Shown: piece by piece, positions 1 to 11,267 of the stretch | Layout of the letters: each line of letters starts with the position of its first letter | How positions within the stretch are numbered: position 1 is the first letter of the stretch | Source: Stratiolaelaps scimitus | Taxonomy: Eukaryota > Arthropoda > Arachnida > Mesostigmata > Laelapidae | Assembly: GCA_019614645.1 (NCBI GenBank) | Contig: JABWDB010000031.1 | Span: 3,663,001 to 3,727,000, forward strand | Direction of reading: 5' to 3' | Length of the DNA: 64,000 nt | Notes under the pieces: model-generated | Database searches by the model: none | What the model was told of the DNA's origin: nothing | What the model saw: the letters and a program-made list of their open reading frames with translations, nothing else | Program-made: the position numbers and the translations under genes

Positions 1-1953
1 AGTAAATGGAGAGAACTAACCGAGCAGGTAGAGACAAATGTATGGGGAGACGCGTACAAAATTGTCATGAAGAGGTTTGGCGCGGCCCCTCCCAAGATGG
101 CGAGGGAACAGGGAATGAGGGCCATCCGGCACCTCTTTCCTACCCATCAACCCAGGCTGCAGCAAGACGACCATGACACGTCGCCGCCACCCACTGTTAC
201 AGAAGAGGAGGTACGCGAAGCTGGGGAACGCATCGCCGCCCGTAAAGCGGGAGGCCCGGATGGTATTCCCCCAGAAGCGATCAAAGCCTTGATCAAAGAG
301 AGACCGGACTACTTCGCCACGATTGTAAATAAGCTTCTGACAGAGAGGTCCTTTCCTACCCAGTGGAAGTCGGCCAAGCTAGTACTACTAGCGAAACCGG
401 GTAAGCCGTTGGACTCCCCCTCGGCTTACCGACCTCTCTGCCTGCTTAGCGTCGTGGCGAAGGCGTTCGAGGCAGTGATAGCGAGACGGCTAGTGACCGA
501 ACTGGAGGAGGGCAACCTCCTCTCGGACGCCCAACATGGTTTCAGGAAGAGACGATCGACGCAGACCGCTCTGGAAAGCGTAATGAGACTGGCGCAAGAG
601 GAGAGAGAAAGAACGCCGAGGACAAGGAAATTTTGTCTTGCGGTGCTCTTAGACGTGAAGAACGCCTTCAACTCCATCCCCTGGAGCACGGTGTGCGAAG
701 CGCTGGAGAGAAAGGGAGTGTCGCGATACCTCCAGGAGGTGATCAACAGCTACCTCAGCGAACGGAGGATCAACTGGGACGGAGCAGAGCACGAAATGAC
801 GGCGGGCGTACCACAGGGATCGGTCTTAGGGCCGATACTGTGGAACGTGGCCTACGACGACGTGCTGAGGCTAGACTACCCAGAAGAGGTCACACCGGTG
901 GCGTATGCAGACGACCTGGTGCTCATTATCAAGGACAAAAAGGAAAGCGACATTAAAAGGAAGGCGAACGAGGCCATCGCCCAGGTGGAAGCTTGGATGA
1001 CCGCCCACGGGCTTCGCCTCGCACCGGAAAAGACAGAGGCCATCTTCCTAATAGGGAGGAAACGGCTGAATGTCCCCATGGCCCTGATGCACGGGACCCA
1101 AGTGGTCACCCCGAAGAAGGAGGTAAAGTATCTGGGGGTCATGCTGGACCAAGGCATGACCTTTAGTGCTCACATACGATATGCCACCAAGAAGGCGGAG
1201 CAGGCGGCAACAAACCTCTGCCGGCTCATGCCGAGAACACGGGGTGCCAGCGAGGGGAAAAGGCGTCTGTTGGCAACCGTTGCAGAATCGGTGGTGCTCT
1301 ACGCATCGCCGGTTTGGCGACAGGCGCTGAAGAAGAAGTGTAACGTGAAAGCGCTAAGAAAAACGCAGCGTGTCCTGGCACTGCGCGTGTGCCGTGCATA
1401 CAGGACCACGGCCACCCTCACGGCCCTGGTCCTGAGCCGGATGGTCCCCTGGGACCTGAAGGTAGAAGAAAGGGCCAAGTTGGGCAGAGACCTCAATACC
1501 GGCCCAGTCGCTGTAAGAGAGGAAAGCATCAGAGAGATGCAAGCAGAGTGGGAGCAGGGAGGGACGTCGAGGTGGACCAAGTCCATCATCCGCGACCTAA
1601 GCGGGTGGTTCCACCGAGAACATGGTGAAACCACTTACAGACTTACCCAGTTGCTCGGCGGGCACGGGTGTTTTGCGAAATACCTTCATAAATTTAAGAA
1701 GGTAGAATCGCCGTTTTGTGTCCACTGCGACAGCGGGGCAGAGGACGACGCAGAACATACACTGCTGAAGTGTGAAGCGTTCCAAGAGGAAAGACTCAAG
1801 ATGGAGCGGAAGATAGAAGACAAAGTAACCACCCAGAACTTAGTACAGCACATGCTGCAGAGTGCAGAAAAGTGGGAAGCAGTGCAAGAGTTTGCAGAGG
1901 AGGCCATCTCGCGCAAGGAGCGTGCGGAGATGGCCCGGCAAGGGCGTTCGTAG
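1..1953 (+). CDS. LINE ORF2 reverse transcriptase, C-terminal part
   Basis: The frame is open from base 1; an ATG occurs at 67, but in-frame codons upstream (W-R-E-L, then W-G-D-A-Y-K-I-V) look like the usual R1-clade sequence before the reverse transcriptase, so the true start is off the window. Reverse transcriptase blocks follow in order: a Y-R-P-L box near codon 120 counted from the ATG, QHGFRKRRST, LLDVKNAFNS, GVPQGSVLGP, the catalytic YADD at about 280, and a KYLGVMLD box. The C-terminus has a Cys-x2-Cys-x9-His-x4-Cys knuckle near 560, typical of R1/LOA/Jockey-type ORF2 proteins. The protein copies element RNA at the nick in target DNA. All catalytic residues visible here are intact and there is no internal stop. 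Confidence 0.92.
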   Translation, partial: SKWRELTEQVETNVWGDAYKIVMKRFGAAPPKMAREQGMRAIRHLFPTHQPRLQQDDHDTSPPPTVTEEEVREAGERIAARKAGGPDGIPPEAIKALIKERPDYFATIVNKLLTERSFPTQWKSAKLVLLAKPGKPLDSPSAYRPLCLLSVVAKAFEAVIARRLVTELEEGNLLSDAQHGFRKRRSTQTALESVMRLAQEERERTPRTRKFCLAVLLDVKNAFNSIPWSTVCEALERKGVSRYLQEVINSYLSERRINWDGAEHEMTAGVPQGSVLGPILWNVAYDDVLRLDYPEEVTPVAYADDLVLIIKDKKESDIKRKANEAIAQVEAWMTAHGLRLAPEKTEAIFLIGRKRLNVPMALMHGTQVVTPKKEVKYLGVMLDQGMTFSAHIRYATKKAEQAATNLCRLMPRTRGASEGKRRLLATVAESVVLYASPVWRQALKKKCNVKALRKTQRVLALRVCRAYRTTATLTALVLSRMVPWDLKVEERAKLGRDLNTGPVAVREESIREMQAEWEQGGTSRWTKSIIRDLSGWFHREHGETTYRLTQLLGGHGCFAKYLHKFKKVESPFCVHCDSGAEDDAEHTLLKCEAFQEERLKMERKIEDKVTTQNLVQHMLQSAEKWEAVQEFAEEAISRKERAEMARQGRS

Positions 1954-2028
1954 AAAGAAAAGAAGAACACAGCCAAAAATTACGAAGTAATCATGTACAT
2001 GTTCCGTAATTTTGTCTTAATAAACTTG

Positions 2029-2050
2029 CCACCCACAAGGTCGTGGGTGG
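2029..2050 (+). other. Terminal hairpin of the LINE 3' UTR
   Basis: CCACCCAC and GTGGGTGG form a perfect 8-bp stem with a 6-base loop. It ends three bases before the poly-A tail. A second, longer-looped pair (AAAATTACG near 1975 with CGTAATTTT near 2005) lies just upstream. Placement at the 3' end suggests a recognition site for the element's own reverse transcriptase; that is inference. Confidence 0.6.
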
Positions 2051-2395
2051 TCCAAAAAAAAAAAAAAAAAAAAGGAGCCAATGTTTAGTCTACCCAGCCA
2101 CAAGAGCCAGCCGATGTAGAATATTAAAAGGACTCCGCAAAGTCGGGAAGAGATCTTAATATATTTAATAAAAAAGAGTGACAGGCTCATCCATTTACGA
2201 GAATGAAGTTTTATCATAAAGCATTTGCTATTCAAAACTAGCTTTTGTATGGGGTGGACCTGCTTTTGACTATTATAAATGATGTCATGATATATCTGCC
2301 GCATCGTTCTCTTGAGAACGTTTTCATAGACCACAGTCCTCACCGAAATTACCTATGGCCACTTTTACGAGACAGAGACAGACACTTTTCCTTAC

Positions 2396-3771
2396 CAAGA
2401 ATGTGTTTAACCACTTCATAGGCGAGCGCCTCCTTTTGATTGGCGAGACCACTTGCCTCCATCGCCAAGGCTACCATCGTGTTCCGGGACAATGGAAGCT
2501 CAACACGCACCTTCCACAGACAGACAGATAGAACAGATATTCGTCCAGTTGAGTACATGCCCATCTCAAAAAGTAAAGTTGAAAAAGTGTTTGCAGTGTT
2601 CGCCACTCTATTCAATGAATGCGTCCGTTTCAAATGTCGGCTCTGTGCTTATAATGTCCTTGCACAATGGAACTTCCAATGTGGCAAACTAGTTAAACAG
2701 TGTGAAAATAATATAAGTGAGTCCATTGACTGATTCAATTATTGATTTTGAGTCGATGGAAACCGACTTTAAAAAGCTAAATTTCGTTTGTAGATAATGT
2801 AGAAATGCTTAGTCGAACGAGTTAAACGAAATTTCCCAAGAAAAAGCTAATGTCCTCCTCGAGCAGGGGGAGGACGTATTAGCTTTTTCTTGGGAAATTT
2901 CTTATTTATGGTCATGTTGCCGATGCGAATGAATGTTCATTCATATCGGCAACATGACCATAAATATCAGCCTGCGACTCTGCTCACGAACGAGTCAGCA
3001 ACATAATAAATGAATTTCACTGTATTTCACCGACCTCTCCTCCGCTGGGATTGAAACGAGCAGCGGTTACATCATCTGCGGAGCTGCTCGAAAGTTTCGT
3101 GAGTCCTTTGTAGACATGAACCAAGCGCTCGTGGTCAACGCCTACAGCCGACACGACCGTACGTGGTCCAGTGATGTGGGTGGCGCAGAACTCCTTCAGT
3201 TGGGATTGCTTGATTTTTCCAATCAGTGCAGGGTCAATGAACAACGAGTTTGCCAAACCTGTTATGGGCGAAAATGTATAACCAGTGGATATGTTAGATA
3301 ACGTGTGCAATTCACTTGATATTCAAGTTGGAGACTAAAGAGATACAGACCCGCACATTCTATTACCCAACGGATAGCTAACACAACCTTCTTGGGAATA
3401 CATTTATACGGAGGACTAATTAACCATTTGATTATACAAAGATCAGCGAGCCCCTTTATGATGCAACGCTCTTTTCAATGTGACAGATGACTTACTGACC
3501 TCCTCGGAAGCTAGCCTTGTGTAGAGCATCCATTAGGATGGCACTCTGATTGTTCTGAAAGAGTGTCACTTCCGTTCGCAGGCGAGGAAGATTATCCTCC
3601 AGCTCCCATGGACGGAACTCGGGTGCGAACACAACATCATTCAAAAACCTGAAAAACGTCTTCATTTTAGTGCAACCAAATAGTACTGTAAGCAGAGAAT
3701 ATATACTTAAGCCAATCGGCACACTGTTCAGGACCATCCTCGATTTTTCGGGTACGGTTTTTCAGAGTCGG

Positions 3772-3803
<32 letters not shown>

Positions 3804-5447
3804 CTGCTATTTCCTAGACAATAACCTTGCCCAGGGTACAACGAACCTCAATAGCTTGCTCTAGCTATCTTTACGGGTCTGTACTCACTTAACAGCTCCT
3901 GCAATGTGGTCCCGATTGCATTCAAGGGTGTAAATGAGGTGGTCGCGTGTTGTCGACGCATAGATATTTCCGCCGACCCATTCAATGTTCTTCGTAATCG
4001 CGAAGGTCGATGAATTCTTCGTGGTTGCGCCGGCAATACTACGTAGAACGTGGGTAAGACCTACACCATACCACAAGATATGACATAAATAAACATCAAA
4101 TCAACAAATCAATTATTTATTCACCTTTGCTGATGTTACCACAAGCACTTTGTAAACAGATATGATGAATTTCACTCATCATGGCAAGCCATCAGCAAGG
4201 CGTTAAAGGCTATTACGACAGAGTATTGACATAGGCATAAATTTGCAGTCGACGGTCAAAGATAGACAACGATGAGGGCGAAGATCGATAGGTCATCATT
4301 GCACCCTGAAGCATACTACTTCCATGTTAAATATATATCCATTACTATGTAAATGCAAAAACTACGCCGAACTGAATGATCACAGTACCAATGTATTATA
4401 TCTTTTCGAGGAGCATTTTCGTACTTCTCTCGCTAACTAATTGTTAAAACCCCACAAATATCAAATTCTCACTTTCCGTCACAAAGGAATAATAATTAGC
4501 ATGTCCGCACTTGCGTATGTGTGTGGATTAAAAGGTGTGTGACCTGAACAATAGTATCGTTGTAGTCACCTTACTTCCGATTCGACCTACCAAGATTTGA
4601 GCCGTCTTCGTATCGGGCTCCAGCTTTTGTGACGATTACAACCCTGCTCACGGGGGAATGATTCTCCCGCGAGTGAAGTGTCAGACCATTCTCGAGGGTG
4701 GTACTTTGCAGCTCCTCAGCGGGCTGCCTGGAAAAATTATAGAATTGATCAACAATTCAAACATTAATAGCTTCATGTGTACCAACAAAGGCATGAGGTT
4801 CCTTCAATGTGACTATCTACATTGACACATAGATCACATTTAGCGTAACGGTAAGCAAACACAATAGAAGACGCTCATAAAGAATAATTTGACTGGCAAA
4901 TCTGTAAGTTCAAGAGCGCATCGACTCGCATACGTCTTATGGAATTCGTACCGAAGGCCTTATGATTATTTAATGGCGCACGTTTTTTAGTTCAATGATC
5001 TAATAGTTAGAATGATAAAGTTGTATAAAACCAGATCATATATAAAACATTTAATATAACAGTTCCAAAAACCTATTTTTCTTAGGGGTGAATAACTAAT
5101 TGATTGAATCAGAGTAGGGGGACATTTTATCATGCCCTTTACAAAAATCGTAGCAATAATATGTATTGCACTGACATATAGATCAGATTTAGCGTAACGG
5201 TAAGTAAACATAATAGAAGACGCTCATAAAGAATAACTTGACTGGCAAATCTGTAAGTTCAAGAGCGCATCGACTCGCATACGTCTTGTGGTATTTGTAC
5301 CGAAGGCTTTATGATTATTGAGTGGCGCACGTTATTATATCTCGACAGGTGCGCAACTTTTATCAAAGTTGCGCACCTCTCGCGATAATTCTCATACAAC
5401 TTGTCGTTCACTCGATTTGTTGATATATATCATCAGGTGAAATTATG

Positions 5448-5481
<34 letters not shown>

Positions 5482-5730
5482 TCTGCTTTGGAGGTTAGCT
5501 AACAGAGACATGCTAATGTTGAAGAGAGAAGGATGCCTGTGTGGCAAATAACAGTCGCCAATGATCCAAGGTTCAGCGTAGTGTACTGAAAACAAGCAAA
5601 AAAATACTGTAGCTCGGTCACTCTGTCTCATATACCTCTTTTGCGCTTGCGGCCGGGGAGCGGCCTGCGCACTTAGCGCTCGGGTACAGGACGGCCTCAG
5701 AGACGCTATCAGGCGCAGCCTGGAGGACAT
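2396..5730 (-). CDS. UQCRC2: Cytochrome b-c1 complex subunit 2 (core protein 2), 5' six exons
   Basis: Mitochondrial complex III core subunit of the M16 peptidase-like family. Exons on the minus strand: 5730-5636, 4727-4591, 4060-3889, 3648-3500, 3258-3035 and 2510-2396. All have GT-AG borders and matching phases, giving 297 codons. Residues 1-31 are a basic, serine-rich mitochondrial presequence starting MSSRLRLIASLRPSCTRALS. The mature part follows the animal UQCRC2 pattern: LENGLTLHSRENHSPVSR, AGARYEDGSNLG, then IEWVGGNIYASTTRDHLIYT, FAPEFRPWE and a block beginning ANSLFIDPALIG. The metalloprotease HxxEH motif is absent, as usual for this subunit. The ATG at 5730 is preferred over a GTG at 5739. 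About 155 C-terminal residues expected for the family are missing; their exons must lie left of the antisense LINE. Confidence 0.93.
2828..2964. repeat. Two adjacent near-perfect hairpins in a UQCRC2 intron
   Basis: The first inverted repeat spans 2828-2901: 31-base arms that pair completely except for a two-base insertion in the right arm, around a loop of about 10 bases. The second spans 2905-2964: 20-base outer arms that pair perfectly, with a further inner pair (GAATGAA with TTCATTC). Only three bases separate them. Both lie in the intron 2511-3034. They could be small foldback elements or hairpin RNA precursors. Confidence 0.8.
3774..3800. repeat. (TA)n microsatellite
   Basis: An uninterrupted TA run of about 13 units in the UQCRC2 intron between the exons at 3889-4060 and 3500-3648. 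Confidence 0.9.
4822..5333 (+). repeat. Direct repeat pair of about 163 bp in UQCRC2 intron 1
   Basis: Copies at 4822-4984 and 5171-5333 share long exact blocks such as AGAAGACGCTCATAAAGAAT and a block starting GAGCGCATCGACTCGCATAC. They differ at roughly one base in ten. The spacer of about 186 bp is AT-rich and unrelated. This looks like a local duplication or two copies of one short element; no coding frame is seen in either. Confidence 0.9.
5347..5378. repeat. Perfect hairpin beside the second repeat copy
   Basis: AGGTGCGCAACTT and AAGTTGCGCACCT are exact reverse complements separated by six bases. It lies 13 bases after the second 163-bp repeat copy. Confidence 0.85.
5450..5478. repeat. 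(TA)n microsatellite
   Basis: TA run of about 14 units in UQCRC2 intron 1. Confidence 0.9.
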
Positions 5731-7603
5731 ATTCGACACTGGGGCACCGGTTTTAATCGAAGAAAAAAATCACGCACCACACAGCAGAGGAAGGACACCT
5801 TTTACCCCAACCAACTAACTCACACCGTTCAGGGCAAAAGCGAAGGACAAAGTCAAAATGGCGACACCCGCTGGCTATTGCTCGGAACGGGCTGTGTCGC
5901 CTGGACGGCGAACCGCAACAGAAACCAAACAACCTCATCAACCGACCAATAAACAGTCGATTGGCTCCACTTTCGTCTCTCATGTTCAGCAAATATGAAT
6001 AAAATGTAATCAATTATAGAGATCAGCAGACTGCATTGAATGAACAATCTAATAAAGATTCAAGGCAGTAGCAGAAGTTCTCCTTGGACTCACTCCTCAA
6101 ATAAAAGTGAACCATGGATACATTCGGGCAGCTCTAATGTTCAGTTGGACGCTTTATTCAAATCTTGATTTCACCTAAACCCGATCCTACTTTTTGAGCA
6201 GTTCGTATTAGGCGATCAGTGCGCTTTTACTTCGGAGAAAGCAGTACACGACTATAAATGTATCCGAAAAAGTATATACATTACTATTAAAAATATTCCT
6301 TTACTAGTAAAAGATATATGAATTTATTAAATTAATAAATAGGGGCATGCTCTTATGACTTGCTGTCTAGATGGGGTCCGATATTTTCCCAAAACTATCT
6401 CTTCTGCAAACAGGTGTAAAAGTGTAGATAAATAAAATGCAGCTAAGGCGAAGTAAGCCGCCTTTACATATTCGACGGATCCGATCCGGTCTACCTTAAC
6501 GCGCGGAACGTTGCAGTGTATGTCACGGAAGACATCCCATATGATTGTCCTTCGAAGTCAGGCTTGTCTAGATATACAAAACAAACAGATGACTGAGCGT
6601 TGACGTTTGCGTTAATCAAAATACAGATAATTCATTCAGCATAGTAGAGAACATTTTCACAACTATTGTAAATACTACTCAAAATTTATTCACGACCGAA
6701 TTCTAAAACCGTATTCAAACTGAAAGTTTCGTCTAAAGTTGCACGGTAAAGTATGATTTTTTAAAGTGAATATTTGAAATAGACGTGCGCCTTCGTGTCT
6801 TTGTCAACACAATCATTTATATCATTTTTGCAATTTTTACGCATAATTAAGCCGGTTCGTATTTTGCCAAGCACGTGGTTCCATTCAAAGGAAAACATTG
6901 CTAACTAAAGCAATGCATATAAAATCCATATGGCAATTGTACTAATAGCGCAGATCGCAAGAAGATATACTCAATTCAAACGTTGCTGGCATGTGATTGC
7001 CTTCCTGAAAAATCACTTGGGTTATTTTGCAAGTGCACCATGAAATCTTATTTACAGACGTACCCCTTAACGAGTTTTTTGCTACATTTAAATAACGCAA
7101 AGATGCGGAGTCAAGTCCGCATCATTCCTGTAAATAAATAGCGTAACTTTAATGCAACAATCAGCAGGCGGGCTGGCATTCAGGCAGATAAATTCAGGAG
7201 GACGCCGAAATCTCTGATCGCCGCCTGCTGATCTCACGAAACATCAGATAGAAGGCTCGCACAGTTGACAAGAATTTATTATTAAAATTATCCGAGTTAC
7301 ATTAATCACGTATTCAAACTGTAAACCACCGACATAATGGTATAGAAAACTCCGTATTGAAGCGTATCAAGTCTGTATTCAGCTAGTTATGGACAGGTAA
7401 TCTTCTATTTGCTATTTTTCTGTCCACCACCAAAGTACACGCTGGTCGGTTGCAGCCCTGATTGCCTAACGTGACACTATCTATTTTGAGCGCATTCGGT
7501 GAGCCCTCAGTAATTTACCGGCTAGTTTTAAGGTTAATCAATTCCATATGATTTTGCTTCGTGCCTCTTAAAATCGGTCGTTTTCAGGTCAGTCGATTTC
7601 GGC
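5731..7603. promoter_or_regulatory. Divergent upstream region of UQCRC2 and KCTD9
   Basis: This 1.9-kb stretch separates two genes transcribed away from each other, so both promoters should lie here. No coding frame with family resemblance is visible. It contains two perfect hairpins: GATGCGGA/TCCGCATC at 7102-7123, and a 12-base pair (ATCAGCAGGCGG with CCGCCTGCTGAT) with arms at 7160-7171 and 7221-7232. Transcription starts cannot be placed from sequence alone. Confidence 0.5.
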
Positions 7604-10600
7604 ATGAAGCGTGTAACGCTCTTCCTTAATGGGGCAACGCAGGGAGGCCGAGTTGTTGGATGTCCGCCCACTCTACAAGAGCTTAAGGAGCTCGCACAAG
7701 AAGTGCTTGGACTACCTCCAGTGACACATCTCTTCCTTCAAAATGGAGGTATTCTAATCTAAGCTTGGCAGAACAGAGAGGCGATGTATTAGTATCATGT
7801 GATAAGCAATTATGCATAGTGCGCGTACAATACGTAGTACTGCATTAACGCTATTGACGTATGCATTAATCTCGTTTTCGATAGTTGGTTAGCGCATACT
7901 TTTTTCTACAGGAATAGATAAGCACAAACGGTTACGATTGCAGTCGCAAAACTAACAGTGATGTTCATCCTCACCTGGTTATTTCACAGGTGAAATTGAT
8001 TCAGAGAGTCTCATCCGTGATGACGAGGTCCTGTATTGTTCCACTAACGGGCAATTTATCAGTGAGTATTGGCAGAACAACGAATGTAACCAAGTATCAA
8101 TGTTTATATCGAGCTCAAACACCGCTGATCGTGTTCATCTATTGTCGTTGGACTTATAGAACCTGTAAGCAAGCCAGAGATTGTTGCTGATAACCCGGAA
8201 TGGATTCTGCTCAATGTCGGTGGAAAACACTTCGTTACCACAAGGTGGGCTCATTATGTCACATGTTTGCCAATCTGCAAGTATATATCATGCATCGATT
8301 CGTATGTACCCTGTGGGATTCTAGCCGGAGACCACATGCCTTCGAGTTAGCACTTTGTATCGAACCTGACTGGAGATATCGTTCACATAGAGTGGCTTGT
8401 TTCCAAGCAGTGTATTTTATGATTGCTTTATCCATTTCGTTATGGACGTATGGAAAACCGTCCCTTTCTAACTGTTGAATTCGCATTTCAGGCGCACGCT
8501 CGTATCGAAAGAGCCCTTGTCCATGTTGGCAACGATGTTCAGCCTCGAAGGCCGGCTGTGGCCTGCTGCGGTTGATAGGGACGGAGCGTTTCTTATTGAC
8601 AGGTATTGAGTAATACGTGGCCTTGATTGATTGATTCGTCTGAACGAATCACTCGATCTGGTTGGTCCCCAATGTGCGCGTCGTTTTAGTGTACGAGGTC
8701 TTTCTCTTCTGTTTGTACTAACAAGGAACCCATTACCCCTGCGAGCCTTCAAGTCTGCTTCACTATCGTTTTTCAATGAGTCATATCATTTATCTATCTG
8801 ATTAGATCTGATTCCTTGGTACACGCTGGAGGTGCCGTCTCAAATCGAGATAGGTGCTCGGTGCTGCATTTTACGGCTCATAGTTTAGAGGAGACAAGCA
8901 TGCTTTCAGAAGATAGTTTTTAGCCCTGGGCCATGCCTAAAAGGATTTCAGATAGTTCCCGTTAGTATTTTCATACCCTCTTCCATCAGGTCCACTACAT
9001 CGCATGTGTGTGTGTGTGTGTTATTACGATTTTTGCGGACGTTTTATTTTCTGCCATTGTTACTCAACAGATCACCGCGTTACTTTGAACCTATCCTCAA
9101 CTACCTTCGACACGGGCAGGTAGTTCTCGAGAAGGACTGCGATCTGTTAGGCGTTCTCGAAGAGGTCTGTATACGATTCAGAAAAAAAAACGATATATTT
9201 TTAAATGTACTTTTAAAAGCTTTAAGACCACCAGACAAGCGTATTTGCTCGAATCCCACTGGTTATACCATTTCGATTGCATTGTTTATGTCTACCATAT
9301 CTTGACCAGAAGATAGAGCTGTCACGGAATAGGTCATTGGCGAATGGAAAGGTCTCTGTCCTGGCCTCGCAGTGAGCCACTGAATGAAGTGGCTATATGC
9401 GACTGCAGCTAGTAAATAACTGTTTCTTGCTTCAGGCTATAGCTAGTAAATAGCTGTTTCTTGCTACATATATTCCGTTCGTTGAAATTCTAATTTAGGC
9501 AAAATTCTACGGCATTCAGTCTCTTGTGAGCCTACTAGAAGTACGCATGGCAGAAGAACCGTCCGAAAAATCGCCACTTAGCCGAAAGGATGTCGTCGCG
9601 ATAATAGCGGGTACCTCAGCAGAATCGGAGTTGCGATTCCAGGTTAGAAATATTCCCCACTTTCTCTATGGGGCTTCTAAAGAAGCTGGGACAGCACGGC
9701 AATCGAATGATTTATGTGAGAAAATGAGAAGTGCTGTTGATAAGTAATGTTCTTGCTATGATGGGATTGACTCATCAGTTATGGACTCGTTACGGATTCA
9801 TTTTATATATGCCAGCTGATCTCATTTCGAGGTAACTGATTGTGTCGTTAGATTTCTAATTTGAACTTTGTGTCCAATTGTTAGGGTGTAAACCTTGAAG
9901 GCGCGGACTTATCGCAATTGGACCTGCGAAAAATCAACTTCAAGTTCACTAACCTTCGTGGATGTTGCCTATCCAACGCAAATCTAAGCTTCTGTTGCTT
10001 TGAGAGGGCGGATTTATCTGGAGCTAACCTTGAGGTACATTATTTAGCACGGTTAATTATTTAAATTAATGATAATGCATATGGACAAGTTTTTATTTCG
10101 AATTTAATTATCGCTCTTACCCAACAACTAGGGGACTCAATAAACAAGGCATTTTTCTTATAACTGATGTGTTTGCGCGGTTACAGTATTTCGGTAGTAG
10201 TGACTGCCGAATTACTCTGTTCATTTCTGGACCAAGTCCAATGGACCGTAAAGGTTTTGGTTTACGCGTTAGCAGTAGAGGTACATAGTTTGCGCGTATA
10301 TGATTATCAGGTAGTAGAGATTTGCAACAGGAGCTTTAGAGGGCGAGTTTCTCGTCTCGATGTTCCGGTGCCAGCTACATTCACCAATAAGCTAGTGTTT
10401 GAAACAGGCCAGGTTAAGCATCATGAGCACTAAAATTAGATGGAAGAGAATTAAACTGTAGTTCACGTGTCTGTACGGTGTCTATTTGTCGGTGGCATTT
10501 CAGGGCTGCATACTTAAGGGCGCACGCCTGCTATGTGCCAACCTGGAAGGTTGCGTTTTGCGTCGCAGTGACATGGAGGCCGGGGCGAAATTCTTCACGA

Positions 10601-11267
10601 ATCTAGAGTCGGCTAACCTGAGGGGCGCCGAACTTGAAGGCAGCTTGATGGGGGGAGTCAACCTCCGTGTAGCCACCTTGAAAAATGCAAACATGCAGAA
10701 CTGCTACCTTAGACAAGCTGACCTAGCTGGTGCCGATCTAGAGGTTAGCATTTATTATTACTGCTTTAAGAAGAGATTCAGATCAAGCTAGAAATACATT
10801 AGTTCGCCTATATCATCATTATAAATAATTTTCCTTTTGATTTTCCGACGATGAACTTTTGGGCTGCCAACGCACGGGTGGTGAAGCTTCAGGCAGTTAG
10901 ATTGGACGTTAATTATTATATATGTCGCCTACTATGATTCTCTCCCATTTAAGCCTTTAGTAGGCCTGGTGTCATCTGGAACTGTTGCGAGGCGTGCAGA
11001 TTGATTTACACAGTCTATGCCACCTATTTAAATCTTAATTCCAATTTTGTCACAGTTCGCGAAACCCGAATTTTCATTTCAGTAGTCAGCTAGAGTTTTC
11101 TAATCAACACTCTTACAATGCTTTGTTTGTGTTGTCCTTCTGTTTACCAGAATTGTGACCTGTCGGGAAGCGATTTAAAGGAAGCCAACCTTCGTGGATC
11201 GAATTTGAAGGATGCCCGTATGGATATGATGTTGACACCTCTGCATATGGCACAAGCAATTCCCTGA
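7604..11267 (+). CDS. KCTD9: KCTD9, BTB and pentapeptide-repeat protein
   Basis: Complete gene in nine exons: 7604-7748, 7990-8061, 8160-8244, 8492-8602, 9071-9164, 9499-9642, 9885-10034, 10504-10743 and 11151-11267. All junctions are GT-AG and in phase, giving 385 residues against about 389 in mammals. Residues 1-75 are the KHA-like N-terminal domain ([10 protein letters not shown], then [10 protein letters not shown]). Residues 85-170 form the BTB/T1 domain ([34 protein letters not shown]). Residues 218-372 are pentapeptide repeats of the A(D/N)Lxx type, for example [14 protein letters not shown] units. The ending [10 protein letters not shown] matches the family's conserved tail. KCTD9 is a CUL3 ubiquitin ligase adaptor in animals. 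It starts at the first ATG in the KHA frame. It converges on MRPS10 downstream. Confidence 0.96.
9407..9465 (+). repeat. Short tandem duplication in a KCTD9 intron
   Basis: Two 25-base units at 9407-9431 and 9441-9465 (AGCTAGTAAATARCTGTTTC, then TTGCT) differ at one position. Confidence 0.85.

Larger units (their letters stand above)
1..2073 (+). mobile_element. R1-like non-LTR retrotransposon, 3' part with poly-A tail
   Basis: This is the 3' part of a LINE. It holds a long open reverse transcriptase frame, a short 3' UTR with two possible stem-loops (1974-2013 and 2029-2050), an AATAAA-like signal near 2018 and a run of 20 A at 2054-2073. The 5' end, including any endonuclease domain, lies left of the window. 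It is antisense to the UQCRC2 gene, and sits where that gene's remaining introns and exons should be. The uninterrupted frame and clean A tail suggest a recent insertion. Target site duplication cannot be tested because the 5' junction is absent. Confidence 0.9.

Noticed and set aside
426..1976. Several minus-strand and alternate-frame open stretches over the LINE ORF
   Set aside because: They are shadows of the high-GC reverse transcriptase frame; none has domain motifs.
5443..5739. A 98-codon continuous frame starting at GTG over UQCRC2 exon 1
   Set aside because: Only the first 31 codons from the ATG at 5730 belong to the gene; the rest reads into the intron after a clear donor at 5635.
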